Shown here piece by piece: positions 15,943-24,485 of a DNA stretch of 44,538 bases. Position 1 is the first letter of the stretch, and each line of letters opens with the position of its first letter. Origin of the DNA: Nocardiopsis potens DSM 45234 (lineage in GTDB: Bacteria > Actinomycetota > Actinomycetes > Streptosporangiales > Streptosporangiaceae); the NCBI RefSeq assembly GCF_000341105.1, contig NZ_ANBB01000055.1, forward strand, positions 1 through 44,538, written 5' to 3'. The translations under genes and the position numbers were made by a program. The notes under the pieces are model-generated. The model did not search any database. It had not been told where the DNA came from and saw only the letters and a program-made list of their open reading frames with translations.

Positions 15943-17520
15943 GTGCGTACCGCACGCTTCATCGGCAGCTGGGTGGCGGGGCTCATCGCCCTGACGCTCG
16001 CCGTGACCTTGTTCGTCCAGTGGCTGAGGTTCGCGCTGGCCGCCGCCGAGGGGGGCAGTACGCCGCTCTTCCTGTGGATGGCCTTCGGCGTCAACCTCCT
16101 GGTGTGGACCCTGATCGGCGGGGGGCGCCTCGGCGACGACACGCTCCGCGGCCTGGCCGCCCGGCGCGCCGCCCGCCGCGCCCGGGGCCGCCGCCGGGTG
16201 CGGCTCGCCACCGAGGAGGGGGCCGCGGCCGAGGAACAGGTCCTGGTCCGCTCCCGGGCCGCGGGCGGCCCCGGCCGGGCGCGGCCCGGCGGGGGCTCCG
16301 CCGGCGGAGGCGGGACCGGCCCGCTGGAGGAGGCCGCGGAGGCCGAGTCCGGGACCGCGGCGGGCACCGCGACGGCCGCGGCTGCGGAGCAGATCTCGAT
16401 GGCCGTGATCATCCCGGCGCACAACGAGGAGCCGGTGATCGACGGCGCGATCGCCTCGGCGCTGCGGCTGTTCAACCGGTGGGACATCTACGTGGTCTCG
16501 GACAGCTCGCACGACGCCACCGCGGACATCGCCGCGGAGACCGGCGTCAACGTGCTGGAGCTGCTCAGCAACCGGGGCAAGGCCGGCGCGATCGAAGCGG
16601 TGATCACCGAGTTCGACCTGACCGAGAACTACGACGCGGTGCTCATCCTGGACGCCGACACCGAGCTGGACGAGCGCTACGTCGAGGGCGCCCGCCGGCA
16701 GCTGTCCGAGCAGGGCGTCGCGGCGGTGGCCGGGTTCGTCGTCGCCGAGTGGAAGCCCCAGGAGCGCACCCTGGTCGGCCGGCTCATCTCGGCCTACCGG
16801 GACCGGCTCTACTGGATGCTGCAGTACCTGATGCGGTTCGGCCAGACCTGGCGGTTCACCAGCGTCACCTTCATCGTCCCCGGCTTCGCCAGCGTGTACC
16901 GCTCCGACGTGCTCAAGCGCCTGGACATCAACCCCAAGGGGCTGGTGATCGAGGACTTCAACATGACCTTCGAGGTGCACCACAAGCGACTGGGCCGGAT
17001 CTCGATGCGCCCGGACACCCGGGCCTACTGCCAGGACCCGTTCACCATGCGGGACTACGTCAAGCAGGTGCGCCGCTGGACGCTGGGGTTCTGGCAGACC
17101 GTCCGTCGGCACGGCGTCTGGCCGAGCCTGTTCTGGTTCGCGCTGTTCTTCTACATCCTCGAGGTGCTGCTGGTCGCGGTGCTGCTCATCGCCACCGTGC
17201 TGCTCGGGGTCTTCATGCTGGTCCCGGAGCTCACCGGGGGCGCCGTGCTCGGCCTGGGGTTCTACGCGGCCGGCTACGACGCGGTGGAGGCGGTGCTGCC
17301 GCTGGCCACCATCGCGGTCGGGCTGTTCATCCCGGACTACGTCCTGACCTGCGTGATGGCCACCATCCGGCGGCGCCCCAGCTACCTGGTCTACGGGCTG
17401 TTCTTCCTGCCGATGCGGGTGATCGACTCCTTCCTCACCCTGCGCACCATCCCGCAGGCATGGACCGCCAGCTCCGACGGCCGGTGGACCAGCCCGACCA
17501 GGGAGGCGGGGAACCTGTAG
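15943..17520 (+). CDS. Processive family-2 glycosyltransferase, membrane-bound (cellulose/hyaluronan synthase-like)
   Basis: 525 residues. Two N-terminal membrane helices (FIGSWVAGLIALTLAVTLF; LFLWMAFGVNLLVWTLIG) and an Arg- then Ala/Gly-rich linker lead to the GT-A domain: AVIIPAHNEE (about 155), D237-A-D239 metal site, acceptor-site E337-D338 (VIEDFNMTF) and Q375-V-R-R-W379, the signature of processive beta-glycan synthases. Three C-terminal helices follow. It should extrude a homopolymer (cellulose, poly-GlcNAc or similar) from a UDP-sugar. A deacetylase (PIG-L) and an epimerase across the divergent promoter make a modified GlcNAc polymer attractive. GTG 15943 is preferred because GAGGAAA (15931-15937) sits 5 nt upstream; GTG 15928 lies ahead of it. 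Confidence 0.9.
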   Translation: MRTARFIGSWVAGLIALTLAVTLFVQWLRFALAAAEGGSTPLFLWMAFGVNLLVWTLIGGGRLGDDTLRGLAARRAARRARGRRRVRLATEEGAAAEEQVLVRSRAAGGPGRARPGGGSAGGGGTGPLEEAAEAESGTAAGTATAAAAEQISMAVIIPAHNEEPVIDGAIASALRLFNRWDIYVVSDSSHDATADIAAETGVNVLELLSNRGKAGAIEAVITEFDLTENYDAVLILDADTELDERYVEGARRQLSEQGVAAVAGFVVAEWKPQERTLVGRLISAYRDRLYWMLQYLMRFGQTWRFTSVTFIVPGFASVYRSDVLKRLDINPKGLVIEDFNMTFEVHHKRLGRISMRPDTRAYCQDPFTMRDYVKQVRRWTLGFWQTVRRHGVWPSLFWFALFFYILEVLLVAVLLIATVLLGVFMLVPELTGGAVLGLGFYAAGYDAVEAVLPLATIAVGLFIPDYVLTCVMATIRRRPSYLVYGLFFLPMRVIDSFLTLRTIPQAWTASSDGRWTSPTREAGNL

Positions 17521-17659
17521 CCGGGGGCCGGGCGGTGTGACCGGCCCCGCGGAGAGACGGCTCCATACAGCACTTAGGGTCGAAGGGCAAGAGGGTCCCG
17601 GCAACCGGACGGCGGGCGCCGGGCCCGCTCTCTGAGTCCGAGCACACCGAGGTGCCCCT

Positions 17660-18058
17660 GTGGATAAGAAGCGTCTCCCGTTCACGCTCTACCGCGTGCT
17701 GGCCTACATCACCGGTATCGCCCTGCTCCTGCTGGTCTTCGTGGCCATGCCGGCCAAGTACCTGGTGGGCGAGACCTCCGCGCTGGCCCTGGTGCCGGCC
17801 CCGGCCGGGATGGAGCACCTGTTCGGACCGGAATCGGTGCTGATGCTGTTCATCGCCATCCCGCACGGCTACATCTACATGGCCTACGTGCTGGTGGTCA
17901 TCTGGCTGGCGCTGGGCCGCCGGTGGAGCGCGGGCCGGACGGTCGGCGTGGCCCTGGCCGGCACCATCCCGTTCGTCGGGATGGTCATCGAGCACCGGCT
18001 GGCCAAGGCGGAGAAGGCCGCGATGGACGCCGAGGACGCCCGGGCCGCGGCGGCCTGA
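17660..18058 (+). CDS. DUF3817 membrane protein
   Basis: 132 residues. FTLYRVLAYITGIALLLLVFVAMPAKYLVG is the DUF3817 opening (R-V-x-A-x-x-T-G...M-P-x-K-Y); IPHGYIYMAYVLVVIWLALG with the conserved H-G and AGTIPFVGMVIEHRL complete the three-helix domain. An Ala-rich charged tail ends the protein. Function unknown; the domain is common in actinobacteria. The start is GTG 17660 with GAGG upstream. It lies 139 bp after the glycosyltransferase on the same strand; TAGGGT near 17574 could be a separate -10 box. Confidence 0.9.
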   Translation: MDKKRLPFTLYRVLAYITGIALLLLVFVAMPAKYLVGETSALALVPAPAGMEHLFGPESVLMLFIAIPHGYIYMAYVLVVIWLALGRRWSAGRTVGVALAGTIPFVGMVIEHRLAKAEKAAMDAEDARAAAA

Positions 18059-18115
18059 CCCCGCCGCCGGAAGTCCGGGGCGGCCGGGCCGCCCCTCCTC
18101 CGTCCCTGAAGCGGC

Positions 18116-18165
18116 CTCGGCGCCGCGGGGATCGCAGAGCGCTCTGCGACCCCCGCGGCGCCGAG
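18116..18165. terminator. Near-perfect 50-bp palindrome between convergent genes
   Basis: Left arm 18116-18140 and right arm 18141-18165 are complementary over 25 bp with one mismatch and no spacer (centre CAGAGC/GCTCTG). It lies between the stops of the DUF3817 gene and SURF1 and probably ends both transcripts. An uninterrupted palindrome of this length could also extrude as a cruciform. Confidence 0.75.
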
Positions 18166-18189
18166 TCGTCTCTCTGCCGGGCCGCCCGG

Positions 18190-19131
18190 TCAGCGCCGGG
18201 CGGCCGCCTCCGCGGGCTCGGCGCCCGGGCCGTCCGCGGTGCCGCCGCCCCCGGCGGGGGTTCCGTCCTCTGCGGGGGAGCCGTCCTCCGCCGCCGGGCC
18301 CTCCGGGCCGGGCGGGGGCGCATCGCCACCCGCGCCGCCGTCCGGGCCGTCCTCCGCGCCCTCGGCGGCGTCCTCCAGCTCGCGGCGCATCAGCGAGACC
18401 CAGAAGACGACCACCGCCAGGCCGAACACCCCCCACTGGGCGGCGTAGCTGACGTTCCGCCAGTTCCAGGAGATCTTCTCCTCCGGCCGCGGCGGCGGCG
18501 CGGGCTCCAGCCCGACCGCGGCGCCCTCGGCCGCGGTGTCGGCGGGCTCCTGCTCCCCGAGCACCACGTAGCCCTCGTAGAGCCGGTACGGCCAGGTGTT
18601 CACCAGCACCGACGGTGCGATCCGCGCGACGTGCCCCTCGGGGACGTCGATCGGGGAGTAGCCCTCCTCGTTCTTCTGCGGCGGCTGCAGCCACCCGGTC
18701 ACCGAGACCTCGCCCTCCGGCGGCTCCGGGAGCCCGTCGGGGACCCCGTCCTCGCCGTCGGCCCGCGGGATCCAGCCGCGGTTCACCACCACCGCGGTGT
18801 CCTCCGCGGTGAGCAGCGGTGCGATCACGTAGTAGCCGGGCTCGCCGCCGGCGCTGAGCCCGGGGGCGAGCAGCGGGGGCGTGTCGGCGTAGGTCCCCTC
18901 GGCGGTGACCGCGGTGTTGCCGTCGCTCTCGGGCATGTAGGCCCCGGGCTCGGTCACCCGGTCCAGCGGCTCGGCCTCGGCCAGCTCCTGGGCGGGGGTG
19001 GACACCTCGCTGCGGTCCGGCTCCTGGGCGCGCACGAACTGCCAGTAGCCGGCCCCCATGCACACCGCGATGGCCAGCACCGCCACCAGGTGCAGGCCGA
19101 TCCACCTGGGCGTCAACAGTCGGATTCGCAC
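18190..19131 (-). CDS. SURF1-family cytochrome oxidase assembly protein
   Basis: 313 residues from GTG 19131. There is one membrane helix at each end: WIGLHLVAVLAIAVCMGAGYWQFVRAQ with the W-Q-x-x-R motif, and NVSYAAQWGVFGLAVVVFWVSLMRRE. Between them is the extracytoplasmic domain with VTAEGTYAD, GYYVIAPLL, VVVNRGWIPRA and VSVTGWLQPP, all SURF1 landmarks. The protein helps insert haem a into the aa3-type oxidase. The ~70-residue Gly/Pro/acidic tail after the second helix is an unusual low-complexity extension. No cox genes are adjacent. Its promoter should lie in 19132-19200, where CCCACTTG occurs twice, 21 bp apart. Confidence 0.9.
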   Translation of the reverse strand: MRIRLLTPRWIGLHLVAVLAIAVCMGAGYWQFVRAQEPDRSEVSTPAQELAEAEPLDRVTEPGAYMPESDGNTAVTAEGTYADTPPLLAPGLSAGGEPGYYVIAPLLTAEDTAVVVNRGWIPRADGEDGVPDGLPEPPEGEVSVTGWLQPPQKNEEGYSPIDVPEGHVARIAPSVLVNTWPYRLYEGYVVLGEQEPADTAAEGAAVGLEPAPPPRPEEKISWNWRNVSYAAQWGVFGLAVVVFWVSLMRRELEDAAEGAEDGPDGGAGGDAPPPGPEGPAAEDGSPAEDGTPAGGGGTADGPGAEPAEAAARR

Positions 19132-19204
19132 CCGTCCAGGCTATGTCCGCTCGGGACCGCCCGCCTTCTGCCCCCCACTTGACCGAACCCCCGTCCCACT
19201 TGGG

Positions 19205-19287
19205 CCGTCACAGGTTCGGGAATGGCCATCACTTTAAGTAATTTCCTGTGACGGAGGGTTGTTAGTCGAGGTCTCAGTGGGTAATCT
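19205..19287 (+). promoter_or_regulatory. Promoter with upstream 10-bp inverted repeat, for the candidate small RNA
   Basis: TTGTTA (19259-19264), 17 bp, TAATCT (19282-19287) is one of the better promoter matches in the window. Immediately upstream, CCGTCACAGG (19205-19214) and CCTGTGACGG (19245-19254) form a perfect inverted repeat with a 30-bp AT-rich spacer, ending 4 bp before the -35 box: a position for an activator. The predicted transcript start is about 19294. Confidence 0.6.
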
Positions 19288-19293
19288 ATGTAC

Positions 19294-19445
19294 CAGCGCG
19301 AGAGAGAAATACCCTTCACGCGCTTCGCGAGCTTTCGAAGGCCGCGACTCCAGGGGGGAGGAGTCGCAGGCCGTTCCCAAAGCGAGGGCCGCCTCCGTGA
19401 TTTTGAGGGGGGACATGGAGGCGGCCCTCGCGCTTTCCTTTTTCC
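19294..19445 (+). ncRNA. Candidate ~150-nt small RNA with two six-G-loop hairpins and intrinsic terminator
   Basis: Between the promoter at 19259-19287 and the T-tract at 19437-19445 there is no convincing open frame, but dense structure: a hairpin closed by CCTTC/GAAGG around 19313-19339; GGCC-GCGACTCC / GGAGTCGC-A-GGCC (19339-19371) with loop AGGGGGGA; and a long stem 19379-19396 / 19417-19436 (18 bp, 2-nt bulge) whose loop also contains exactly six G, followed by CCTTTTTCC, a good Rho-independent terminator. Read on the opposite strand, both loops would carry six C, which recalls the actinobacterial 6C RNA. The promoter and U-tract favour the plus strand. The strand and family therefore remain open. 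Confidence 0.5.
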
Positions 19446-19543
19446 GGACCTTCCCCCGCCCCTCCCCGGACCTCCGCACCGCCGCCCCGGGCGGCGGGAA
19501 ACCCGCTGTCCGCCCCGGCGGGCGGAGCGGTAGCGTGCCGGAC

Positions 19544-20050
19544 ATGGGCGATTCCCCGAACGGCACCGCGGACGGAACCACAGGCGGCACCGCGGGCGTC
19601 ACCGTGCGGCCCGCCGCCGGGCCGGAGGAGCACGGCGCGCTGGCCGCCGTCTGGCGCAGCGCGGTGGAGGCCACGCACGACTTCCTCACCCCCGAGGACG
19701 TCGACCACTACGAGGCCCGGCTGTGCGGCGAGTACCTGCCGGCCCACCCGGTGCACGTCGCCGCCGACCCGGACGGGCGGCCGCTCGGCTTCATCGGCCT
19801 GGCCGGCTCGCACGTGAACATGCTGTTCGTCGACGCGGCCGCACGCGGCCGGGGCATCGGCGGCCTGCTCCTGGCCTGGGCCGCCGAACGCCACCCGGTG
19901 CTCACCCTGGACGTGAACGAGCAGAACCCGCAGGCGATCGCCTTCTACCGGCGGAAGGGCTTCGTGCAGACCGGCCGCTCCCCGCTGGACGACGACGGCC
20001 GCCCCTTCCCCCTGCTGCACATGCGCCGGGAGACCCCCTCCCCGGAGTGA
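19544..20050 (+). CDS. GNAT-family N-acetyltransferase
   Basis: 168 residues. GVTVRPAAGPEEHGALAAVWRSAVEATHDFLT is the beta-1/alpha-1 region of a GNAT of the YjaB/PhnO-like group; NMLFVDAAARGRGIGGLLLAWAAE is the acetyl-CoA loop (R-G-x-G-I-G) and LTLDVNEQNPQAIAFYRRKGFVQTGRS the usual ending. The substrate is unknown. TAGCGT at 19531-19536 lies 7 nt before ATG 19544, the spacing of a leaderless transcript; GTG 19535 with GGAG 7 nt upstream is the alternative. The Thr/Gly-rich first 18 residues are not part of the fold. Confidence 0.88.
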   Translation: MGDSPNGTADGTTGGTAGVTVRPAAGPEEHGALAAVWRSAVEATHDFLTPEDVDHYEARLCGEYLPAHPVHVAADPDGRPLGFIGLAGSHVNMLFVDAAARGRGIGGLLLAWAAERHPVLTLDVNEQNPQAIAFYRRKGFVQTGRSPLDDDGRPFPLLHMRRETPSPE

Positions 20051-20160
20051 GGCCCCCGGGGCGGACAGGGGCCGGCGGGTGGATCGACAGTCGGCGGACA
20101 GTGCCCGGCAAGGGCCTCCCGGCACGGTGGAGTCCTCAGCGAGGAACACGGGAGGACGAC

Positions 20161-21087
20161 ATGGCCGCAGCGACCGCCGCCGGGGCACAGCACACCGACG
20201 TATCGGACATCCCCGTCCCCGAGGTCCCGCCGCCCGGACCCGAGTACGGGTGGCAGAGCGAGGAGTTCGACCTCGACGCCTACCTGGAGCGGATCGGCTA
20301 CCGCGGGCCGCGCGAGGCCACCTGGGAGGTGCTGCGGGAGGTGAACCGGGCGCACGCCCGGGCGATCCCGTTCGAGAACCTGGACGTGCTCCTCGGCCGG
20401 GAGATCTCCCTCGACATCGCCGACCTCCAGGACAAGATGGTGGTCCGCCGCCGCGGCGGCTACTGCCACGAGCAGAACGTCCTGTTCGCCACCGCACTGG
20501 ACAGGCTCGGCTTCCGGGTCACCGGGCTGAGCGCCCGCCTCCTGTTCGGACGCGGCCTGGACGTGCTCCGCACGGTCGGGCACACCATCCTCAAGGTCGA
20601 GGCGGACGGCGGTGCCTGGATCGCCGACACCGGCGTCGGCGGCGTCGGCCCGCTGGAGCCGGTCCCGCTGGCGGACGGCGCCGTCTCGCACCAGGGCGAC
20701 TGGACCTACCGGCTGGACGACACCCCCCGCGGATGGCTGCTCCGGTACGCCACCGCCGAGGGCTGGTTCCCGCTCTACTACTTCTCCACCGCCCCCTTCT
20801 ACCGGGCCGACTACGCCGACCACAACTACATCGCCTCGCACCACCCCCGGTCCCCGTTCCACCGGATGCTCACCGTGCAGCGCAACGGGCTGCGGGAGCG
20901 CCTCGTGCTCACCGACCGGAGGCTCCAGACGCAGACCCCGAGCGCCGCACCGGCCGACCGCCACCTGGATCCGGAGCAGATCCCGCAGGTGCTGCGCGAG
21001 GTGTTCGGCCTCCACCTGCCCGCCGAGGACGAGCGGAGACTGGTCCGGTTCGTCGGGTCCACCCCCGAGGGGCAGGAGCTCGACTAG
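20161..21087 (+). CDS. nat: Arylamine N-acetyltransferase (NAT)
   Basis: 308 residues. It transfers acetyl from acetyl-CoA to aromatic amines or hydrazines through a cysteine intermediate. The triad is visible: RRRGGYCHEQN (Cys102), VGHTILKV (His141) and WIADTGVGG (Asp156; most NATs read D-V-G-F-G here). The opening DLDAYLERIGYRGP and AIPFENLDVLLGREISLD are standard NAT landmarks. The protein is about 25 residues longer at the N-terminus than typical NATs. A GGGAGG site lies 7 nt before ATG 20161. Some actinomycete NATs close the macrolactam ring of ansamycins (RifF), but no polyketide genes are present here, so a detoxifying role is the simpler reading. Confidence 0.92.
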   Translation: MAAATAAGAQHTDVSDIPVPEVPPPGPEYGWQSEEFDLDAYLERIGYRGPREATWEVLREVNRAHARAIPFENLDVLLGREISLDIADLQDKMVVRRRGGYCHEQNVLFATALDRLGFRVTGLSARLLFGRGLDVLRTVGHTILKVEADGGAWIADTGVGGVGPLEPVPLADGAVSHQGDWTYRLDDTPRGWLLRYATAEGWFPLYYFSTAPFYRADYADHNYIASHHPRSPFHRMLTVQRNGLRERLVLTDRRLQTQTPSAAPADRHLDPEQIPQVLREVFGLHLPAEDERRLVRFVGSTPEGQELD

Positions 21088-21232
21088 CGCCCCGCCCGGG
21101 CCCGCGGCCGCGGGCCCGGGCGGCCGGTCCCGGCCAAGGAGCGCGCGGAACGGCAGGGGCCCTTGCCGGTCGGCCCTCCGGCGTCGTTGGATGGGGGGTT
21201 CAGGGGGGACCCGGGAGGAGGTGCGCAGGGAC

Positions 21233-23383
21233 GTGGCCGGCGGCTGGACGGTACGGGTACGCGTCTTCGACACCTCCGGCGGCCGCGAGCGGCTGCGCGA
21301 CCACGGCACCGGCGTCGTGCTCCCGGACGCCCGGGTACTGACCTCGGCGCACGTGCTGGCCGGCGCCGCGGCGCGGGAGAGCCGGGTGGTGGTGGACGGC
21401 CCGGTGGCGGCGCCCGGCTGGACCGAGCGGGCCGAGGTCGCCGAGGTGTTCGACGACGGGCCGGCCGACTTCGCGGTGCTCTCCCTGGACCGCGCCCCGC
21501 CCGCCCCGCTGCGCCCGCCCGAGCTGCGCCGCTGCGGCGAGCCCGCCGGCCGCGAGGTCGGCGTCTGCGGCTACCCCGGCGGCGGCGAGACCGAGCTGTG
21601 GGCCTACTACGCGCTCCGCGACCGCGGCGGCCGCCCCCGCGGCGTGCAGATGGAGGGGCAGAGCTCCACGGGCAAGCGGATCGTGCCCGGCTACAGCGGG
21701 GCGGGGGTGCAGGACCGGGAGACCGGGGCCGTCATCGGGATCGTCACCGGCGCCTACGACGACCCGGAGGCGCGGATCGCGGTCATGCTCCCGCTGGAGG
21801 TGCTGCTGGACGCCTGGGCGCCGCTGGGCCCGATGCTCACCTGGGGCGAGGAGGACCGCCCCGACCCCGCGGTGGCCAACGACGTCTGCCGCGACCTGCG
21901 CGAGGAGCGGTGGCTCGCCCGGCCGAGCGACCGCCGCCGGATGCTCACCGCCGTCGAGGTGCGGCTCGGCCGCACCCTGCAGACCGGGCCGGGCCCCGAC
22001 GACCGCATCGGCGGCGCCGAACTCAACAGGTGGGCGTTCGACCTGGTCCACGAGTGCTGGAAGCTGCCCGGCGGGCCGGCCGCGCTGTGGCAGGCGCTGA
22101 ACCTGTTCGCCGAGGGCTGCCCCGCCGAGCGTCGGCTGGCCGAGCTGGCCGCCCCCGGGCGCGGCCGCGGCCCCGAGGCCCGCGAGCAGGAGGAGATGCG
22201 GTCGCTGCTGCGCGGGCTGCGCACCCCCAGGCTGCGCACCGTGTACCGGATCGCCGCGCCGCGCTGGGCCACCCCGGACCGGGACACCGCGATCGAGGAC
22301 GCCTGGGACGGGTTCCGCCGGCTCTCCGACGCCATGGCCGACCGGGGGGTGCCGCCCCGCCTGGTCTTCGCCGACCTGCTCCGGTACGAGCTGGACGCCG
22401 CGCACCCGCCCGACACCCGGCAGGCGCTGGCGGCCGCGTCCCTGGCGGACTGGGTCGACGCCGAGGCGGGGCGCCTGGAGCGGGTCGGCGTCCGCGGGGT
22501 CCGCCCCCGCCTGCAGGAGCACCGCAGAGCGCTGGAGGAGTACCGCGCGGACACCCCCTGCTACCTGATCCTGCAGGTGGAGCGGGAGCACGAGGACCCC
22601 GCCGATCCGCGCCGCAGGCTCAGCGTGTGGAGCCAGACCGACCCCGCCGAGTGGCGCCCCTACCGGGTGAGCGAGGAGGTCGTCGACGCCGACCGGCTCG
22701 GCGACCGCGCGGTGCGCGCGGTGCTCGACGCCGAGCGCGGGTGGGCCCACGACCTGAGCTCGGAGCTGCTGATCGAGGTGGGGCTGCCGCTGGAACTGCT
22801 CGCCCTGGAGGCCGAGGCCTGGCCCTACCCGGTGCTCGGCGGCGACTTCACCGTCGAGCTGGGCGACCACTACCGGGTGGTGCTGCGCGGGCTGGAGAAC
22901 GAGATGGTCCCCGTGCGCCGCAGGCTCCTCCGCTGGGCCGCGCTGAAGAACGGCGCCCGCCCGCGGGTGCACTGGGTCGGCGCGGAGGCCGACTGGGACG
23001 AGCGCCGCCGCGGCGACCTGTACCGCAGGATGGGCGAGGACCGCCACGCGGTGATCGCGGCCCTGGAACCGGGCGCGGCCGACCGCTCCGGCAGGGACGG
23101 GCTGCACTGCGCCCTCGCCCACGGGTTCCCGTTCCTGCTCTGGGACCGCCGGGGCCGCCTCGGCCGCGCCTTCCGCGACCGGTTGGAGCAGGAGCTCGGC
23201 GGCGGCGAGCAGGAAGCGAGGACCGCCGCGCTGCGCGTGCACGGCGCGGTCGACCGGATCCGGCGCGCCGCCAGGGACGCGCCGGACGGCGGCGAAGCGA
23301 TCCGGCCCGTGCTGCTGCACGACGACCCCGACCGCCCCCTGCGGAGGTTCGCCCCGGGAGGCGAACCGCCCGCGCGCCTCTGA
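21233..23383 (+). CDS. Trypsin-like serine protease with effector-associated and VMAP-C-type regions
   Basis: 716 residues. Residues 1-200 are a chymotrypsin-fold protease with an intact triad: VLTSAH (His40), PADFAVLSL (Asp79), GYSGAGV (Ser155). Residues ~205-310 form a helical segment ending PGGPAALWQALNLFAEG, resembling effector-associated (EAD) death-like adaptor domains. Residues ~430-690 carry CYLILQVEREHE, ELLIEVGLPLELLALEAEAW and CALAHGFPFLLWDR, the landmarks of the VMAP C-terminal domain. In MoxR/vWA/VMAP systems this is the scaffold with the effector in front; here the effector would be a cytoplasmic protease. GTG 21233 has GGGAGGAGG 11 nt upstream; ATG 21191 is a longer in-frame alternative with no ribosome site. 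MoxR follows after 13 bp. Confidence 0.82.
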   Translation: MAGGWTVRVRVFDTSGGRERLRDHGTGVVLPDARVLTSAHVLAGAAARESRVVVDGPVAAPGWTERAEVAEVFDDGPADFAVLSLDRAPPAPLRPPELRRCGEPAGREVGVCGYPGGGETELWAYYALRDRGGRPRGVQMEGQSSTGKRIVPGYSGAGVQDRETGAVIGIVTGAYDDPEARIAVMLPLEVLLDAWAPLGPMLTWGEEDRPDPAVANDVCRDLREERWLARPSDRRRMLTAVEVRLGRTLQTGPGPDDRIGGAELNRWAFDLVHECWKLPGGPAALWQALNLFAEGCPAERRLAELAAPGRGRGPEAREQEEMRSLLRGLRTPRLRTVYRIAAPRWATPDRDTAIEDAWDGFRRLSDAMADRGVPPRLVFADLLRYELDAAHPPDTRQALAAASLADWVDAEAGRLERVGVRGVRPRLQEHRRALEEYRADTPCYLILQVEREHEDPADPRRRLSVWSQTDPAEWRPYRVSEEVVDADRLGDRAVRAVLDAERGWAHDLSSELLIEVGLPLELLALEAEAWPYPVLGGDFTVELGDHYRVVLRGLENEMVPVRRRLLRWAALKNGARPRVHWVGAEADWDERRRGDLYRRMGEDRHAVIAALEPGAADRSGRDGLHCALAHGFPFLLWDRRGRLGRAFRDRLEQELGGGEQEARTAALRVHGAVDRIRRAARDAPDGGEAIRPVLLHDDPDRPLRRFAPGGEPPARL

Positions 23384-23396
23384 GAGAGGGCCTGCG

Positions 23397-24485
23397 ATGG
23401 ACGAAGCGGCGCAGCCGGCCTGGTGGATCTACCGGGGCACCGGAGTCCCGCGTGCCCGGCCGCTCGGCGGCGACCTGCCGCCCCCGCCGCCCTGGCGCGA
23501 CTTCCAGGGCGGCCCGCTCCAGCCGGACCCGCCCGAGGACGAGGAGGGGCAGGTGCGCCGGCTCGGCACCTCCGGCGGCGCCCCGGCCTCCCGGGAGGAG
23601 GCCAACGCGGTCAACGCGGCGCTGTACCTGCGGCGGCCGCTGCTGGTCACCGGCCCTCCGGGGGTGGGCAAGAGCAGCCTCGCCTACCGGATCAGCCGCG
23701 AGCTGGGGCTGGGCCGGGTGCTGCGCTGGCCGATCGGCAGCCGCACCGCGGTCGCGCACGGCCTGTACTCCTACGACCCGATCGGGCGGGTGCACGACCT
23801 GGCAGCCGAGCAGGGCCGCCCCGGAGAGGACCGCGGCGAGGGGGCCGGGGAGCGCGCCGACGACATCGGGGACTACCTGCGGCTGGGCCCGCTGGGCACC
23901 GCGCTGCTCGCGCACCGGCTGCCGCGGGTGCTGCTCGTGGACGAGATCGACAAGGGCGACCTGGACCTCGCCAACGACCTGCTGGACGTGCTGGAGGAGG
24001 GCGAGTTCCGCATCCCCGAGCTGACCCGCAGGCGGGCCGCGCACGAGGTCGAGGTGTCCACCGACGACCCGGGGCGGCGCGCGGTGGTCGCCGGCGGCCA
24101 TGTGGCCTGCCGGGCGTTCCCCCTGATCGTGATGGCCAGCAACGGGGAGCGGGAGTTCCCCGAGGCGTTCAAGCGCCGCTGCCTGCACCTGGACATGGGC
24201 CACCCGGACGAGGAGCGGCTCGCCGCGATGGTCGCCGCGCACTTCGAGCGGCGGTTCGCCGGAACGGGGGCGGAGCACGAGGTGGGCGAGCAGGCGCGCC
24301 GCCTGGTCCGGAGGTTCCTGGAGCGGCGTCTGGAGGCCGGCGGGCTCACCCCCGACCAGCTGCTCAACTCGGTGCACATCGCGGTCAGCGCCCCGGGGGC
24401 GGTGGACGGGGAGTCCTGGGACGAGCTGCTCGACTTCCTCTGGCGCAGGGTGACCGGGCCCGAGGTGCGGGGGACGTGGGCGTGA
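23397..24485 (+). CDS. MoxR-type AAA+ ATPase
   Basis: 362 residues. Walker A is GPPGVGKS (86-93), Walker B VLLVDEIDKGD (178-188), followed by LDVLEEGEFRIPE, PLIVMASNGEREFPEAFKRRCL (sensor 1 and arginine-finger region) and a C-terminal helical lid. The first ~75 residues are a Pro-rich extension, including the aromatic AWWIYRGTG. The sequence is of the MoxR kind that partners vWA proteins as a chaperone-like activator. It lies 13 bp after the protease-VMAP gene, and its stop overlaps the next start by 4 nt (GTGA, 24482-24485), so all three are one operon with coupled translation of the last two. It probably gates assembly of the system in an ATP-dependent way; this role is inferred from related systems. 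Confidence 0.88.
   Translation: MDEAAQPAWWIYRGTGVPRARPLGGDLPPPPPWRDFQGGPLQPDPPEDEEGQVRRLGTSGGAPASREEANAVNAALYLRRPLLVTGPPGVGKSSLAYRISRELGLGRVLRWPIGSRTAVAHGLYSYDPIGRVHDLAAEQGRPGEDRGEGAGERADDIGDYLRLGPLGTALLAHRLPRVLLVDEIDKGDLDLANDLLDVLEEGEFRIPELTRRRAAHEVEVSTDDPGRRAVVAGGHVACRAFPLIVMASNGEREFPEAFKRRCLHLDMGHPDEERLAAMVAAHFERRFAGTGAEHEVGEQARRLVRRFLERRLEAGGLTPDQLLNSVHIAVSAPGAVDGESWDELLDFLWRRVTGPEVRGTWA

Noticed and set aside
19343-19436. Annotating the region firmly as 6C RNA on the minus strand
   Set aside because: Two six-C loops would fit, but no minus-strand promoter or terminator is visible whereas the plus strand has both; kept as an alternative in the small-RNA finding.
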